DNA of 64,000 nt from CBDCFV01 sp965261795 (GTDB lineage Bacteria > Chloroflexota > Dehalococcoidia > Lucifugimonadales > UBA3495), in NCBI GenBank assembly GCA_965261795.1, contig OZ253476.1, positions 2,542,001 through 2,606,000 on the forward strand, in the 5' to 3' direction. Below, piece after piece: positions 26,479 through 35,535 of this stretch. Position numbers and translations under genes: made by a program. The number at the start of each line of letters is the position of its first letter. Positions within the stretch are counted from its first letter, which is position 1. The notes beneath the pieces were generated by a model. That model was not told the origin of the DNA. It searched no databases and worked only from the letters and a program-made list of their open reading frames with translations.

Positions 26479-26991
26479 CTACCCTGTGTTGATGGCCTGC
26501 ACCAGCCGGGCTGTCTCGATGGCGGCGACCGCGGCGTTGCCGCCCATGTTGCCCGACTTGCCGCCGGCCCGGTTCAGGGCTTGGTCCATGTTCTCGGTGG
26601 TAAGCACGCCGAAGATGGTGGGCACACCAGTCTCGGTGCCCACCTCGCCGATGCCGCGAGATGCTTGGCCCGCCACCATGTCGTAGTGGCTTGTCTCGCC
26701 CCGTATAACTGCCCCCAGGCAGATGACGGCGTCATAGCGGGCGGTTTTAGCAAAGGCCTTGGCCACGACCGGCAACTCGAAGGAACCTGGCACCCACGAC
26801 ACGCTGATGTCGGCGTCGTTCACGCCGTAACGGGTCAGAGCGCCTACGGCTCCGGCTAACAACTGTGTCGTGATTATCTCGTTAAATCGGGCTACGACTA
26901 TCGCAACCCTCAGTCCTTCCCCGTTTAGATCTCCCGATAACTCTCTGGGCAAGATAGTTTCTCCCAAACTGGATTGACTTGGTTCAAGCAC
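26479..26991 (-). CDS. ribH: 6,7-dimethyl-8-ribityllumazine synthase
   Basis: RibH condenses 5-amino-6-ribitylaminouracil with dihydroxybutanone phosphate, the second-last step of riboflavin synthesis. The 170-residue protein has VARFNEIITTQLL (substrate loop), WVPGSFELP, CLGAVIRGETSHYD and GVLTTENMDQA, all standard. About 25 residues precede the usual core start (GLRVAIVVARFNE), so the GTG at 26991 may be too early and a downstream start is possible. No other riboflavin gene is in the window. It follows the PDO gene by 75 bases on the same strand. Confidence 0.96.
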   Translation of the reverse strand: MLEPSQSSLGETILPRELSGDLNGEGLRVAIVVARFNEIITTQLLAGAVGALTRYGVNDADISVSWVPGSFELPVVAKAFAKTARYDAVICLGAVIRGETSHYDMVAGQASRGIGEVGTETGVPTIFGVLTTENMDQALNRAGGKSGNMGGNAAVAAIETARLVQAINTG

Positions 26992-27066
26992 CCGGTGTCA
27001 AATCGATGTCCCAAACCCCCATGATGAGGACTTGGAAAGGCCGTTGTTGCCGCGTTGGGCGTAAGA

Positions 27067-27753
27067 TCAGCCTGAATTGCGAACCCCTGCTTCCATCACC
27101 TTTTCGATAAACTGGGTTTCGGTAACCGCGCCCGTAAACCGAATATGTTCGTTTATCACTGTCAAGGGAACGGAACGCACTCCATAAGTCTGTCCTAACG
27201 CAGGAAACTCCTGTATTTCTATTACGTCGGACGTTACTCGTGGACTTTCCAACGCCACTGCGTGAGCAAGGCGGGCCATTCCGGGACAGAACGTGCAGGT
27301 GGGCGTCACGAATACTTGGATGTAAACGTCCTGGTTGAGCTGACGCAACTTCTTACGGGTGTCCATACTCAGAGGGCTGACCCCGCGAGAAATGGTCTTG
27401 ATGTCCTCCACGATGGTAGCCATTTCGTAACCCATGGGAGCACCGTAAAACTTGACGCGCGCCGACCCGTCGGCGCTCAGCACAATCGCCGGGATTCGCG
27501 TTACCCCCTGTTCCTTGGCGACGTCAGGCTGGCCATAGAAATCAACTGTTTCCAATTCAACCTTGGGAGTCAGCCCAGCCAATTCTTCCATCAATTGCTC
27601 GGTTTGGGGACAGTAAGGACATTCCCTGCCCGGTATGGTCAGAAGGGACTGCCTCTGAGTAAACAAGCGAAGCTGGACTTGGCGTTTCAGGTCTTTCCGG
27701 AAGGTGCGCCTTAGCTGGGTCTTGTCCTGCTCGGAGATCAAGGACTGTTGCAT
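27067..27753 (-). CDS. Protein disulfide oxidoreductase with two thioredoxin folds (PDO/glutaredoxin-like)
   Basis: A 228-residue protein made of two thioredoxin-like halves, as in archaeal and thermophile PDO. The first has the active site CPYC (about 45-48) with the cis-proline loop TRIPAIVL. The second has CTFC (about 153-156) with SVPLTVIN. PDOs catalyse formation and isomerisation of disulfides in cytoplasmic or exported proteins. The ATG has CAGGAG upstream. It lies between ribH and the phosphatidyltransferase gene. Together with the UGA-containing DsbA-like gene it suggests active thiol chemistry in this organism. Confidence 0.9.
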   Translation of the reverse strand: MQQSLISEQDKTQLRRTFRKDLKRQVQLRLFTQRQSLLTIPGRECPYCPQTEQLMEELAGLTPKVELETVDFYGQPDVAKEQGVTRIPAIVLSADGSARVKFYGAPMGYEMATIVEDIKTISRGVSPLSMDTRKKLRQLNQDVYIQVFVTPTCTFCPGMARLAHAVALESPRVTSDVIEIQEFPALGQTYGVRSVPLTVINEHIRFTGAVTETQFIEKVMEAGVRNSG

Positions 27754-27867
27754 AGATGTCCCAACTCCTGGAAGTTTCCCGGCTCAGCAGCGCGGGCCTG
27801 AAGTCGGTCACTGCATTTCCGGGTATTGGCCGGTTACAGGTCACCAGTGTACATGGCACGGGGACGC

Positions 27868-28479
27868 TTATCCACCCTGACTCAATTCCCGCCGGATGGT
27901 AAACATCCGCTGGAACAAAGTGAAACAGGAAACTACAGCTATGAGCGCCAGCACCCAGATCATCTGGTTGATCAACAAGCCGATGCCCAGCAGCACCACT
28001 CTTTCAGGGCGGGTCATCAAACCGGCTCGGCTGAATACCCCCAATCCCTCGCCGCGGGCCCTCAGGTAGCTTACTCCTTGGGAGAAGACCAACGCCAACA
28101 GCAATGCGGTGATGAAGAGCAGTAAGTAACGTTCATTGTAATCGGCCCGCAGGGCATATACGGCCAAGCCCAGGAAAAGGGCGGCTTCCCCCAGGCGGTC
28201 AAATACCGAGTCCAGCAACGCGCCGAATGGGCTGGCTGTGCCGGTCAGTCGGGCCAGCGCCCCATCCATCAGGTCCAAGCCGCTGCCAACCAGAAACACT
28301 ATACCGCCTACCCAAAGATAGCCCAAAGCCACCAGCACCGCGGAAACCACGGTAATCCCGAACGACAACAAAGTGATGGCGTTCGGAGTAAGCTTCAACG
28401 CGTGGAGAAAGCGAGCGCCGGGGAGTTCGATGTACCTGAGCAGCGCCGCCCTAAGTTGTTCTCTTCCCGGCACGGCCAT
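27868..28479 (-). CDS. CDP-alcohol phosphatidyltransferase, probable phosphatidylinositol phosphate synthase
   Basis: A 203-residue integral membrane enzyme with six or so helices. It has the CDP-alcohol phosphotransferase motif D-G-x2-A-R-x8-G-x3-D-x3-D, seen as DGALAR...GALLDSVFDRLGE (about 72-97). It joins a CDP-diacylglycerol lipid to an alcohol. Because the next two upstream genes are a PimA-like mannosyltransferase and inositol-3-phosphate synthase, the alcohol is probably inositol phosphate. The start overlaps the end of the glycosyltransferase gene by 29 bases, indicating coupling. Phosphatidylglycerophosphate synthase is the alternative. Confidence 0.88.
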   Translation of the reverse strand: MAVPGREQLRAALLRYIELPGARFLHALKLTPNAITLLSFGITVVSAVLVALGYLWVGGIVFLVGSGLDLMDGALARLTGTASPFGALLDSVFDRLGEAALFLGLAVYALRADYNERYLLLFITALLLALVFSQGVSYLRARGEGLGVFSRAGLMTRPERVVLLGIGLLINQMIWVLALIAVVSCFTLFQRMFTIRRELSQGG

Positions 28480-29593
28480 TGGACAACCCCAACAGTTCCT
28501 GATAGTAAGTTTCCACTTGGCTGGCTACCCGGCGCCAACGGTATTGCTCCACGGCTTGGCGGCCTCTGGCACCCAGTTTCTGCCTTAACTCCGGGTTACG
28601 GATCAACAATTCCAGCGAATTCGCCAGCGCTCCCGCATCCTTGCGAGGAAACAGCAATCCCTGTTCTCCGTGACCGACAACTGCGGAGTAACCTTCGATG
28701 CCCGACACTATGAGAGGCTTTCCCGCCGCCATAGCCTCAAGCAGGACGATGCCAAAGCTCTCCGCCCCGGTGGCGGGGGAGCAGAATATGTCGGCGGTGG
28801 CGTAGTAACGAGGCAAGTCTTGATACGATACCTTACCCAGAAACACCACGTCTTCCAAGCCGCGCGCGCCCAATATCTGGTGCGATTCTTTGTCCGGATT
28901 TCCCGGCCCGACCACCAGCAGTCTTATATCCGGCAGGTCCCATTTCAACCGGCTGTAAGCTTCCAGGAGGTACCGCAAGCCCTTGCGCTTTTCGAGCCGG
29001 CCAACAAAGAGGATGTTGGTCTTGCCGTCCCGGTACTGCGGGAATGGGACGGCGTTGCTGGAAAAGTGGTCGACGTCTATTCCATTGGGAATTATCTTGT
29101 AGTCGCCGGGGAAAGCGCTGCTTATGTACCGCTGGGCTGCAGGAGACACAGCGATGGAGCCATCCAATCGTTGATGCCACCGCTTGATGATGGGGTGGCT
29201 CAGCCGATACAGGTGGGTATGCTTATAGGATGCGTGGAAGGTTCCGACATTGACCGACTTGGAGAACTCCAGGACGCACAAGGGCAGAATGGGGGCCATA
29301 GGCTCATGCAGGTGGACGATGTCGAAGGACTCTTGCTGCAGAAGGTCCCGCACTTTTCGGTACAGCCACCAAGACAGCGAGACACGGGCAATGGACCCGC
29401 CACTGGGCAATGGCACCGACCTGCCCAGCGGCACGAACGATTCCTGGTTCTCAGCCTGCCTGGAAGGAGAATAGGGGGCCAGAACCTGGACTTGGTGGCC
29501 TAACAGTCCCAGTTCCCGCGCCAATTGAGCAACATGGGCGGTCACCCCACCCGGCCAGGTGAAGTCGTAGGGTGACACCATTGCGACTTTCAA
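28451..29593 (-). CDS. GT4 glycosyltransferase, PimA-like (phosphatidylinositol mannosyltransferase)
   Basis: A 380-residue GT-B fold glycosyltransferase of family 4. The N-terminal acceptor domain starts KVAMVSPYDFTWPGGVTAHV, a start typical of PimA. The donor domain has FVGRLEKRKGLRYLLEAY, GKVSYQDLPRYYATADIF and the GT4 E-x7-E motif GAESFGIVLLEAMAAGKP. PimA adds the first mannose from GDP-mannose to phosphatidylinositol on the inner membrane face. The TTG start (29593) has AGAGGA five bases upstream. Position between ino1 and the phosphatidyltransferase supports the call; another lipid acceptor is possible. Confidence 0.88.
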   Translation of the reverse strand: MKVAMVSPYDFTWPGGVTAHVAQLARELGLLGHQVQVLAPYSPSRQAENQESFVPLGRSVPLPSGGSIARVSLSWWLYRKVRDLLQQESFDIVHLHEPMAPILPLCVLEFSKSVNVGTFHASYKHTHLYRLSHPIIKRWHQRLDGSIAVSPAAQRYISSAFPGDYKIIPNGIDVDHFSSNAVPFPQYRDGKTNILFVGRLEKRKGLRYLLEAYSRLKWDLPDIRLLVVGPGNPDKESHQILGARGLEDVVFLGKVSYQDLPRYYATADIFCSPATGAESFGIVLLEAMAAGKPLIVSGIEGYSAVVGHGEQGLLFPRKDAGALANSLELLIRNPELRQKLGARGRQAVEQYRWRRVASQVETYYQELLGLSNGRAGKRTT

Positions 29594-29635
29594 GCAGTTC
29601 CTCTAAGCATCAAGCAGAGGATACCGACACCCAAG

Positions 29636-30748
29636 TTATTCAGATTCCGTGATGTCCGTTACAGCAATATTAGGGACGCCAAGTTCCGCAATGAAAGACT
29701 CCACCATTTCCCGTGCTACATCGTCCGTGTACTGTTTGGGGGGAGACTTCATGAAATAGGAGCTCGGAGCCTCCAGGGAGCCTCCGATTCCTCTGTCCAA
29801 GGCCAACTTGGCGCATCTTATGGCGTCCACCACAACCCCGGCGGAGTTGGGGCTGTCCCAGACCTCCAGCTTGACCTCCATGTTGATCGGCGCCCCGCCG
29901 AAGGAACGGCCTTCCAGCCGAATGTGACACCATTTCCGGTCCTGCAACCATGGCACATGGTCGCTGGGTCCTACGTGGATGTTGTCCGGTTCGATGTAGT
30001 CGTCCATCTGGGACGTGACGGCGCCAGTCTTGGAAATCCGCTTTGATACCGTCCGCTCACGCTCCAGCAGGTTCAGGAAGTCGGTGTTGCCACCGAAGTT
30101 CAACTGGTAGGTATTGAGGATTTTCACGCCCCGGTCTTCAAACAACCGGGTTAGCACCCGGTGAGTAATGGTCGCGCCTACTTGGGACTTGATGTCGTCG
30201 CCAACTATCGGTACCCCGCGCTCCTGGAAACGGTTGCTCCAGTATTGCTCCTTGGCGATGAACACCGGTATACAGTTGACCATGGCGCAGCGGGCCTCGA
30301 GGATTTGCTCCACGTACCACTTGGTGGCCATTTCGCTCCCTACAGGGAGATAGTTGATGACCACGTCGACGTTGCGTTCTTTCAGTATCCCCGAGATATC
30401 AGCAGTAGAGTGGGGGGATTTTTTGACCAAATGGGAAACGTACTTCCCGATGCCGTCGTGGGTCATCCCCCTCTCCACGGGCACACCCATGTGGGGGACC
30501 TCGGCGAACTTCAGCGTATTGTTGGGTTGGGCAAAAATGGCTTCGGATACGTCCTTGCCAACCTTGTTCTGGTCGATATCAAAGGCGGCAACCACTTCGA
30601 TATCCTCGATACGGTAGTCACCGATCCTGTTGTGCATCACTCCAGGAACATCGGCGTCATCGGGTAATTCAACGTACTTGTGGATACCCTGCACCAAAGA
30701 GGAGGCGCAGTTGCCCACACCTATAATAGCGATGTTAATTTTTCCCAC
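29636..30748 (-). CDS. ino1: Inositol-3-phosphate (myo-inositol-1-phosphate) synthase
   Basis: Ino1 converts glucose 6-phosphate to myo-inositol phosphate with NAD as internal cofactor. The 370-residue bacterial-type protein begins VGKINIAIIGVGNCASSLVQ with the NAD-binding GxGxxxS motif. Further motifs are VVINYLPVGSEMATKW, GDDIKSQVGATITHR and LNFGGNTDFLNLLE, with the catalytic lysines in the last two thirds. The GTG at 30748 is chosen because AGGAG lies seven bases upstream; the open frame to 30832 adds an unrelated stretch. It is the first gene of the ino1-GT4-phosphatidyltransferase run. Confidence 0.95.
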   Translation of the reverse strand: MGKINIAIIGVGNCASSLVQGIHKYVELPDDADVPGVMHNRIGDYRIEDIEVVAAFDIDQNKVGKDVSEAIFAQPNNTLKFAEVPHMGVPVERGMTHDGIGKYVSHLVKKSPHSTADISGILKERNVDVVINYLPVGSEMATKWYVEQILEARCAMVNCIPVFIAKEQYWSNRFQERGVPIVGDDIKSQVGATITHRVLTRLFEDRGVKILNTYQLNFGGNTDFLNLLERERTVSKRISKTGAVTSQMDDYIEPDNIHVGPSDHVPWLQDRKWCHIRLEGRSFGGAPINMEVKLEVWDSPNSAGVVVDAIRCAKLALDRGIGGSLEAPSSYFMKSPPKQYTDDVAREMVESFIAELGVPNIAVTDITESE

Positions 30749-30888
30749 TATTGGGCTCCTTACTTGGCGTAACGCCCGCCAAGAAACGGGTTTAAGAGGC
30801 TGAATTGTAGCAAGGCAGTATCGGCGCCACAAGGGGCAGGGCGACGAAATTAGACCATTCCTACTCTCTATTGACCCAGGATTTACGT

Positions 30889-31569
30889 TCAGGGATTGAA
30901 GAAACGGAAGATGGCCGTGCGGTCGTCATGCCGGAAACGTCTACCCAACAACTCCGGCACGCGGCCCTCTTGCAGACGCTCTTCAACGAGGCTGTTCACC
31001 TTTTCCGCCGCTTCGTCCGGCGAAGCGGCGGTCCTTACGATGTCCCCAAGCTCATCCGCCATCATGTTGTCCGTAATCCCGTCGGTGGCCAGGACCAATC
31101 GGGCTCCAGGCTCCACAGCCAATTCGGCACGGGATAGGCCGCCCAACTCCGCGTTGGCCCCAACGGCCTTCGACACACCTACGTGAAGAAAACCCCCAAC
31201 CCGGCCAGTGAGTTGGCGGATCGAGCTTTCCTCTACTTGGAATACGGGACTGTCTCCCGCGCCGATGACATACATCCGGTCTCCCAAGCATAACAACACG
31301 GAGACGGTGGTCAGCAAAAAACGCCCGCCGCCTATCTGAAAGAATTCATCGTTTACTTCCTCCAAGACCTTGATGACATCCTCTGGAGAATCTATGGCGA
31401 CGGTAGACAGCGCCTCCACCAACGATTGACTAGCTTCCTCGCCGCCATGGCCAGTAACTCCGTCCATAACGGCGTCCAAAAAGCCCTTCTCACCAAGGTC
31501 ACGGAGAAGAAAACTATCTTCGCCATGAGCAGAATTGTCTTGTAACGACGATACGGTGCTGCCGATCAT
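30889..31569 (-). CDS. PP2C-family Ser/Thr protein phosphatase
   Basis: A 226-residue PPM/PP2C-type phosphatase. The acidic metal ligands are visible in HGEDSFLL, VMDGVTGHGGEEAS, LATDGITDNM and RHDDRTAIF, in the order of family motifs. VIGAGDSPVFQV matches the central strand motif. It removes phosphate from Ser/Thr of proteins. The kinase-like gene directly upstream on the same strand (83 bases apart) is its likely counterpart, giving a kinase/phosphatase pair. No extra sensor domain is present. Confidence 0.87.
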   Translation of the reverse strand: MIGSTVSSLQDNSAHGEDSFLLRDLGEKGFLDAVMDGVTGHGGEEASQSLVEALSTVAIDSPEDVIKVLEEVNDEFFQIGGGRFLLTTVSVLLCLGDRMYVIGAGDSPVFQVEESSIRQLTGRVGGFLHVGVSKAVGANAELGGLSRAELAVEPGARLVLATDGITDNMMADELGDIVRTAASPDEAAEKVNSLVEERLQEGRVPELLGRRFRHDDRTAIFRFFNP

Positions 31570-31651
31570 GTCCTTAGTCCCTCACGGTTGCAAAGTTTAG
31601 ATTTGCCAAGTCCATTACCCAGTTATGGATTTGAATGGGTGCAAGTAAAAG

Positions 31652-32674
31652 TCAAACCCCGAAAGAACTCAATTCAGCGTCGGCATCGAACAGATACTTG
31701 GTCCAATATTCCTCGCGAAGCCACTCCATTGCTTCCAGCCAAGCTTGACGCGCTTGGTCAATCACGGCGAGTCGCTCGTTCCGCGCACTGGCGGCTTGAA
31801 GACAGCCATCCAAGTCGGCGCGGAAGCCCGCGATGTCCTGGTAAGCGCGGTCCCTGGTCTTGGCAATGACGTTAAGGGCGGCATCTTTCATGTCGTCGTC
31901 CGTATTCTCGAACCCTTGGGCCAACTCGCCCAACTCCTGTTCAAAGTTGACCACGGGCCGCTGTCCGTAGGGCTCGCGGTAGCCGTCGGCGCCGGTGGGC
32001 GGCGTATCCGGGGTGACATAAAATTTTACTACTTCGAGAAAGGCGTCGTGGATGTCCCGCTGGACTCTCGTGCGACGGTCCGGCTCCCCGCCAATGACTG
32101 CCAAGTCACCGCAGTCGACGATCGTAACCTGGCCTGACGCCGGTTGATAAAACAGGTTTTGCGGCCGCAGGTCCAGCAGGACATAACCTTGGGCGTAGAA
32201 CACCTCTTCCAAGTCCAGCAATTGGTGATGTATGGGAAACGACGATTGCTGCGCCGATTGCAGCAACGGGAAAAGCGCAAAAAGGTTCTGTCCCACACCG
32301 GTAGGCACACCCCTGATACGAGCCCTCATGTCTCCGACCATCAGAGGGATGCCCTTGGCCCTTTCCTCCACAACTACCCGGTATTCTTGCCCCATGGAGT
32401 CGCCGTAGAAGTCGTCGTGTACCTTTCGTTCCGTGTATCCCAACACGGGGGCAAGGTTGGGGACAGGATGCTCCATCTGCCGCAGGACTTCCAGAGTCCG
32501 GTCGGTGCGGGCCTCGGTGCTGCCGTGCAGTCCGCGACTGATCATTTGAGGCACGGGACGCTTCAGGACCACCAACTTGCCCGTTTCCTGATCCACTGCG
32601 CCACGCACTTCATAGTCGGCGCCGGCACCCAAGATACCGGTGGTCTGAAATCGGCTTAATTCGACTTGTTCCAT
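31652..32674 (-). CDS. Atypical protein kinase-like protein
   Basis: A 340-residue protein with kinase-fold traces. These are a glycine-rich loop (GILGAGADYEV), the strand-3 lysine (VVLKRPVP), a catalytic-loop equivalent LLDLRPQNLFY with Asp and Asn correctly spaced but without the HR of HRD, and DCG in place of DFG (TIVDCGDLAV). The C-lobe is followed by a helical end about 80 residues long. It may be an active but divergent Ser/Thr kinase, or a pseudokinase regulating the adjacent PP2C phosphatase. The substrate is unknown. The call rests on motif order, not on a database match. Confidence 0.72.
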   Translation of the reverse strand: MEQVELSRFQTTGILGAGADYEVRGAVDQETGKLVVLKRPVPQMISRGLHGSTEARTDRTLEVLRQMEHPVPNLAPVLGYTERKVHDDFYGDSMGQEYRVVVEERAKGIPLMVGDMRARIRGVPTGVGQNLFALFPLLQSAQQSSFPIHHQLLDLEEVFYAQGYVLLDLRPQNLFYQPASGQVTIVDCGDLAVIGGEPDRRTRVQRDIHDAFLEVVKFYVTPDTPPTGADGYREPYGQRPVVNFEQELGELAQGFENTDDDMKDAALNVIAKTRDRAYQDIAGFRADLDGCLQAASARNERLAVIDQARQAWLEAMEWLREEYWTKYLFDADAELSSFGV

Positions 32675-33136
32675 CGTATTCGTCGATACACGTCCGTTTG
32701 CGCCGGCATTCGATCCGCCTTCAAGACGCTGTCGTAAACAGGTAGGCTACCGAAGGCAAAGAGTAATAACGACACAGACGATGGTATCGTCTCGCTATGG
32801 AAAATGCAATCAAGAGGCTGAACTCGGGATCCCGTCAGACTTTTCAGGGCTCAACCGGAGACACGGCGTAATCTGTTGGATTTTTGGTCCGCCACCCATT
32901 TTCACCGCAGAGTGCGTAGAGATCGCAGAGGGAGACGGGCACGTATTTTAGATCTCGGGACGTTTGCGGACATTCCCGGACATTCCCGGACATTTTGCCT
33001 TGGTGGCGGCGTTGGATTTTTTGACAACGTTCCCATTTTATCTTATTTCCACCCACTTTACGGCGGGGGGCATCGGGTTCACGCAACGTAGCGCTTAAGG
33101 AGAATGTCCTTACGAAGCAAACCAATAAAGCCCGTA
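32675..33136. other. 460-base intergenic region with short direct repeats
   Basis: No credible gene. It contains three near-perfect direct repeats of CGGACATTCC at about 32965-32995. A stretch near 32900-32940 (ACCGCAGAG...CGCAGAGG) resembles repeats found widely between genes of many bacteria. Short ORFs here have no coding signature. Confidence 0.45.
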
Positions 33137-33997
33137 TCAGTCCATTTTATAGGCCTGAGTGGTCCATTCGCCTTGCGACCACTCCTGAGTAAGCGTTAGT
33201 CTCAACTCGTTGAGGGCATCGTGGACTTCTTGCCGTTGGTCGGACATGAAGCCCGAGGCGATCAGATGCCCGCCGGGCGCCAAGGTTTCCATTATATGGG
33301 ACGCGCGTTCACGGATTGCCCTGGCCGAAATATTGGCCACTGCCAAGTCAAACTGCCCATGCCCCGCCAGAGGGTGAGGAATGGACCCCTGAGTCAACGC
33401 CACCAGCTTTTGGACCCTGGTACGGCGAAAGTTTTGTCTTGCCGCCCGTACCGCTTGAGGGTCGATGTCCAACGCCACCACCCGCGATGCTCCCAGCATT
33501 GCGGCGGTAATGGACAAAATGCCGGAGCCGGTTCCCAGGTCCAGGACAACCATGCCGGGCTTGAGCAGGTCTTCCATAGCCTCCAAGCAAGTGTACGTCG
33601 TCGGGTGGTAGCCGGTGCCGAAGGCCATACCCGGGTCAAGCTCGATTACCTTGTCGCCCGCTTCGGGTGAGTACTCGATCCAGGACGGTTTGATCACCAA
33701 CTGCCTACCGACCCGTAGCAGATTGAAATGAGAGCGCCACTGGCTTTGCCACTCCTCGTCATCTTTCAAGGGAGTGACAGTCATGTCGCCCAAAGGTTCC
33801 AGAATGCTGACCAACTTCAGTCCAACCTCAATGCGGGCCAACCGTTGCCGGGAGGATGATAGCAAGTAGGTACGCAGCATCACCCGGTCCCGATCTTCCC
33901 GTTCCATGGACAAGCCCTTACCGTAACGGGTAAACAAATAGGAAACAGGCTCTACGTACTCGTTGGGGACCAAGATGCTTAATTCTTGCCAAGTCAT
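33137..33997 (-). CDS. prmA: Ribosomal protein L11 methyltransferase
   Basis: PrmA trimethylates ribosomal protein L11 using AdoMet. The 286-residue protein has an N-terminal substrate-recognition domain (about 1-95). The Rossmann methyltransferase follows with AFGTGYHPTTYTCLEAME, VVLDLGTGSGILSITAAMLG (AdoMet loop) and the NIxA-type motif AVANISARAI. It lies 160 bases downstream of dnaJ on the same strand, a common pairing in bacteria. Confidence 0.95.
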   Translation of the reverse strand: MTWQELSILVPNEYVEPVSYLFTRYGKGLSMEREDRDRVMLRTYLLSSSRQRLARIEVGLKLVSILEPLGDMTVTPLKDDEEWQSQWRSHFNLLRVGRQLVIKPSWIEYSPEAGDKVIELDPGMAFGTGYHPTTYTCLEAMEDLLKPGMVVLDLGTGSGILSITAAMLGASRVVALDIDPQAVRAARQNFRRTRVQKLVALTQGSIPHPLAGHGQFDLAVANISARAIRERASHIMETLAPGGHLIASGFMSDQRQEVHDALNELRLTLTQEWSQGEWTTQAYKMD

Positions 33998-34156
33998 TTG
34001 AATCCAGCCGAACCTCGAAGCGTCAGCGCCCGAGGCGCAACGGAATTGCGTGCGGCAAGCCTTGGGAACGACCGCTATTAAACCGGAGCCTGACTCTGCG
34101 GGCAGTCAGAAGACCCAGGTCGACGATGCGGGTTGCCAAGCCTGACATGGAAGCTC

Positions 34157-35308
34157 TTAACCCAGGACTTCCTTGATGCGGCCGAACAGACCCTTGTCCT
34201 CTTCGGTGTCTGGGTCATCGGGAGCATGGTCCGTCCCGTTGGGGGAGCCGAACGAACGGGACAACTCCTCCAATAACTTGCGTTGTTTGGAGTTAATAGA
34301 ACGCGGCACCTGCAGGTCTACCACCACTCTCAGGTCTCCTCTCCGGTCGCTTTGAAGGTGAGGCACGCCTTTCGAACGAATGCGAAACTCCGCTCCTGGC
34401 TGGGTGCCCTCGGGTACCTTCAGGCTCTGTAACTCACCCTCTAAAGTCGGGACCTGCTTCTCCACTCCCAAGGTTGCCTCGGCCAGGTTCACCGGCAGGC
34501 GATAAACGAGGTCATGACCGTCACGGATAAAGTCGTTGTCCTGGCGGACATCAATTTGAACATACAAGTTGCCTGGGGGGCCGCCTTCCCGCCCGGCGTC
34601 GCCCTCTCCGGTGAGACGCACTTGCATTCCTGCCTCCACCCCTGCAGGAATGGTTACAGAGATCTTGCGCTTGCGTTTGTCAACTCCCGCGGCCCGGCAC
34701 TGCTTGCATGGGGTTTGGATCACGTTTCCGGATCCGCGGCAATTGGGGCACAGGGTTACTTGCGAGAATTGGCCGAAGACGCTGCGTTGAGAGCGCCGGA
34801 CTTGGCCGCTTCCACGGCAGGACTGACAGGTGGTTACCTTGGTGCCGGGTTCATTGCCCGCACCCGAGCAATGCTGGCACTTCTCCAAGCGGGTAGTCTC
34901 CACGTTGCGCTCGGCGCCGAAAACGGCTTCCTCGAAGGACAATACAACCCGTTGCTGAAGGTCATCGCCGCGCTGTGCCTGCCTAGCGCGGGAACCACCT
35001 GCGTCATTGAAGAAGGAATCGAATATATCCCCGAATCCGCCGAACACGTCGAAACCGTCAAACGGACGATTGAAGCCCCCGTTGGCATTTACGCCGGCAT
35101 GGCCATAGCGGTCGTATTGAGCCCGTTTCTTACTGTCGGAGAGGACTTGATATGCTTCGTTGATCTCCTTGAACTTATCTTCGGCTCCAGGAGTTTTGTT
35201 GCGGTCCGGATGATACTCCATGGCTTTCTTGCGAAATGCCCTGCGTATATCCTCCTCATTATCGCTTCTTGCTACTCCCAGCGTCTCGTAGTAGTCCTGA
35301 GGGGGCAT
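34157..35308 (-). CDS. dnaJ: Chaperone protein DnaJ
   Basis: A 383-residue type I J-protein, cochaperone of DnaK. The J domain (1-70) carries the HPD tripeptide in YHPDRNKTPG. The Gly/Phe-rich linker follows (NGGFNRPFDGFDVFGGFGD). The zinc domain has its repeats CQHCSGAG, CQSCRGSG, CPNCRGSG and CKQCRAAG; the fourth repeat has A in place of the first G of the usual CxxCxGxG. A C-terminal substrate-binding domain ends near 345. It is divergent from rny across about 230 bases in which I see no CIRCE operator. dnaK and grpE are not in the window. Confidence 0.97.
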   Translation of the reverse strand: MPPQDYYETLGVARSDNEEDIRRAFRKKAMEYHPDRNKTPGAEDKFKEINEAYQVLSDSKKRAQYDRYGHAGVNANGGFNRPFDGFDVFGGFGDIFDSFFNDAGGSRARQAQRGDDLQQRVVLSFEEAVFGAERNVETTRLEKCQHCSGAGNEPGTKVTTCQSCRGSGQVRRSQRSVFGQFSQVTLCPNCRGSGNVIQTPCKQCRAAGVDKRKRKISVTIPAGVEAGMQVRLTGEGDAGREGGPPGNLYVQIDVRQDNDFIRDGHDLVYRLPVNLAEATLGVEKQVPTLEGELQSLKVPEGTQPGAEFRIRSKGVPHLQSDRRGDLRVVVDLQVPRSINSKQRKLLEELSRSFGSPNGTDHAPDDPDTEEDKGLFGRIKEVLG

Positions 35309-35535
35309 GCAATGTCACCTGCGGAAGTTGACTTTGTCAGGCTAAGTTTGATGGTAGTTATTAACAGCATTATAGTGCAGCCAGCATGGAGGCTCAATAG
35401 CCCGCGTGGATGATCGAAAGGCCCCTCGCGGAGGTGCTTCTTCCTTGACACTGATGAAGCTTATGGTTAGCATGGTGCGCGGGAGAGACATAGAGATTAC
35501 CCAGCCAAAATAGGATGCAAGGGAGAGGTGATAAA

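Noticed and set aside
35309..35535. CIRCE/HrcA operator upstream of dnaJ
   Set aside because: No TTAGCACTC-N9-GAGTGCTAA or close relative was found between dnaJ and rny.
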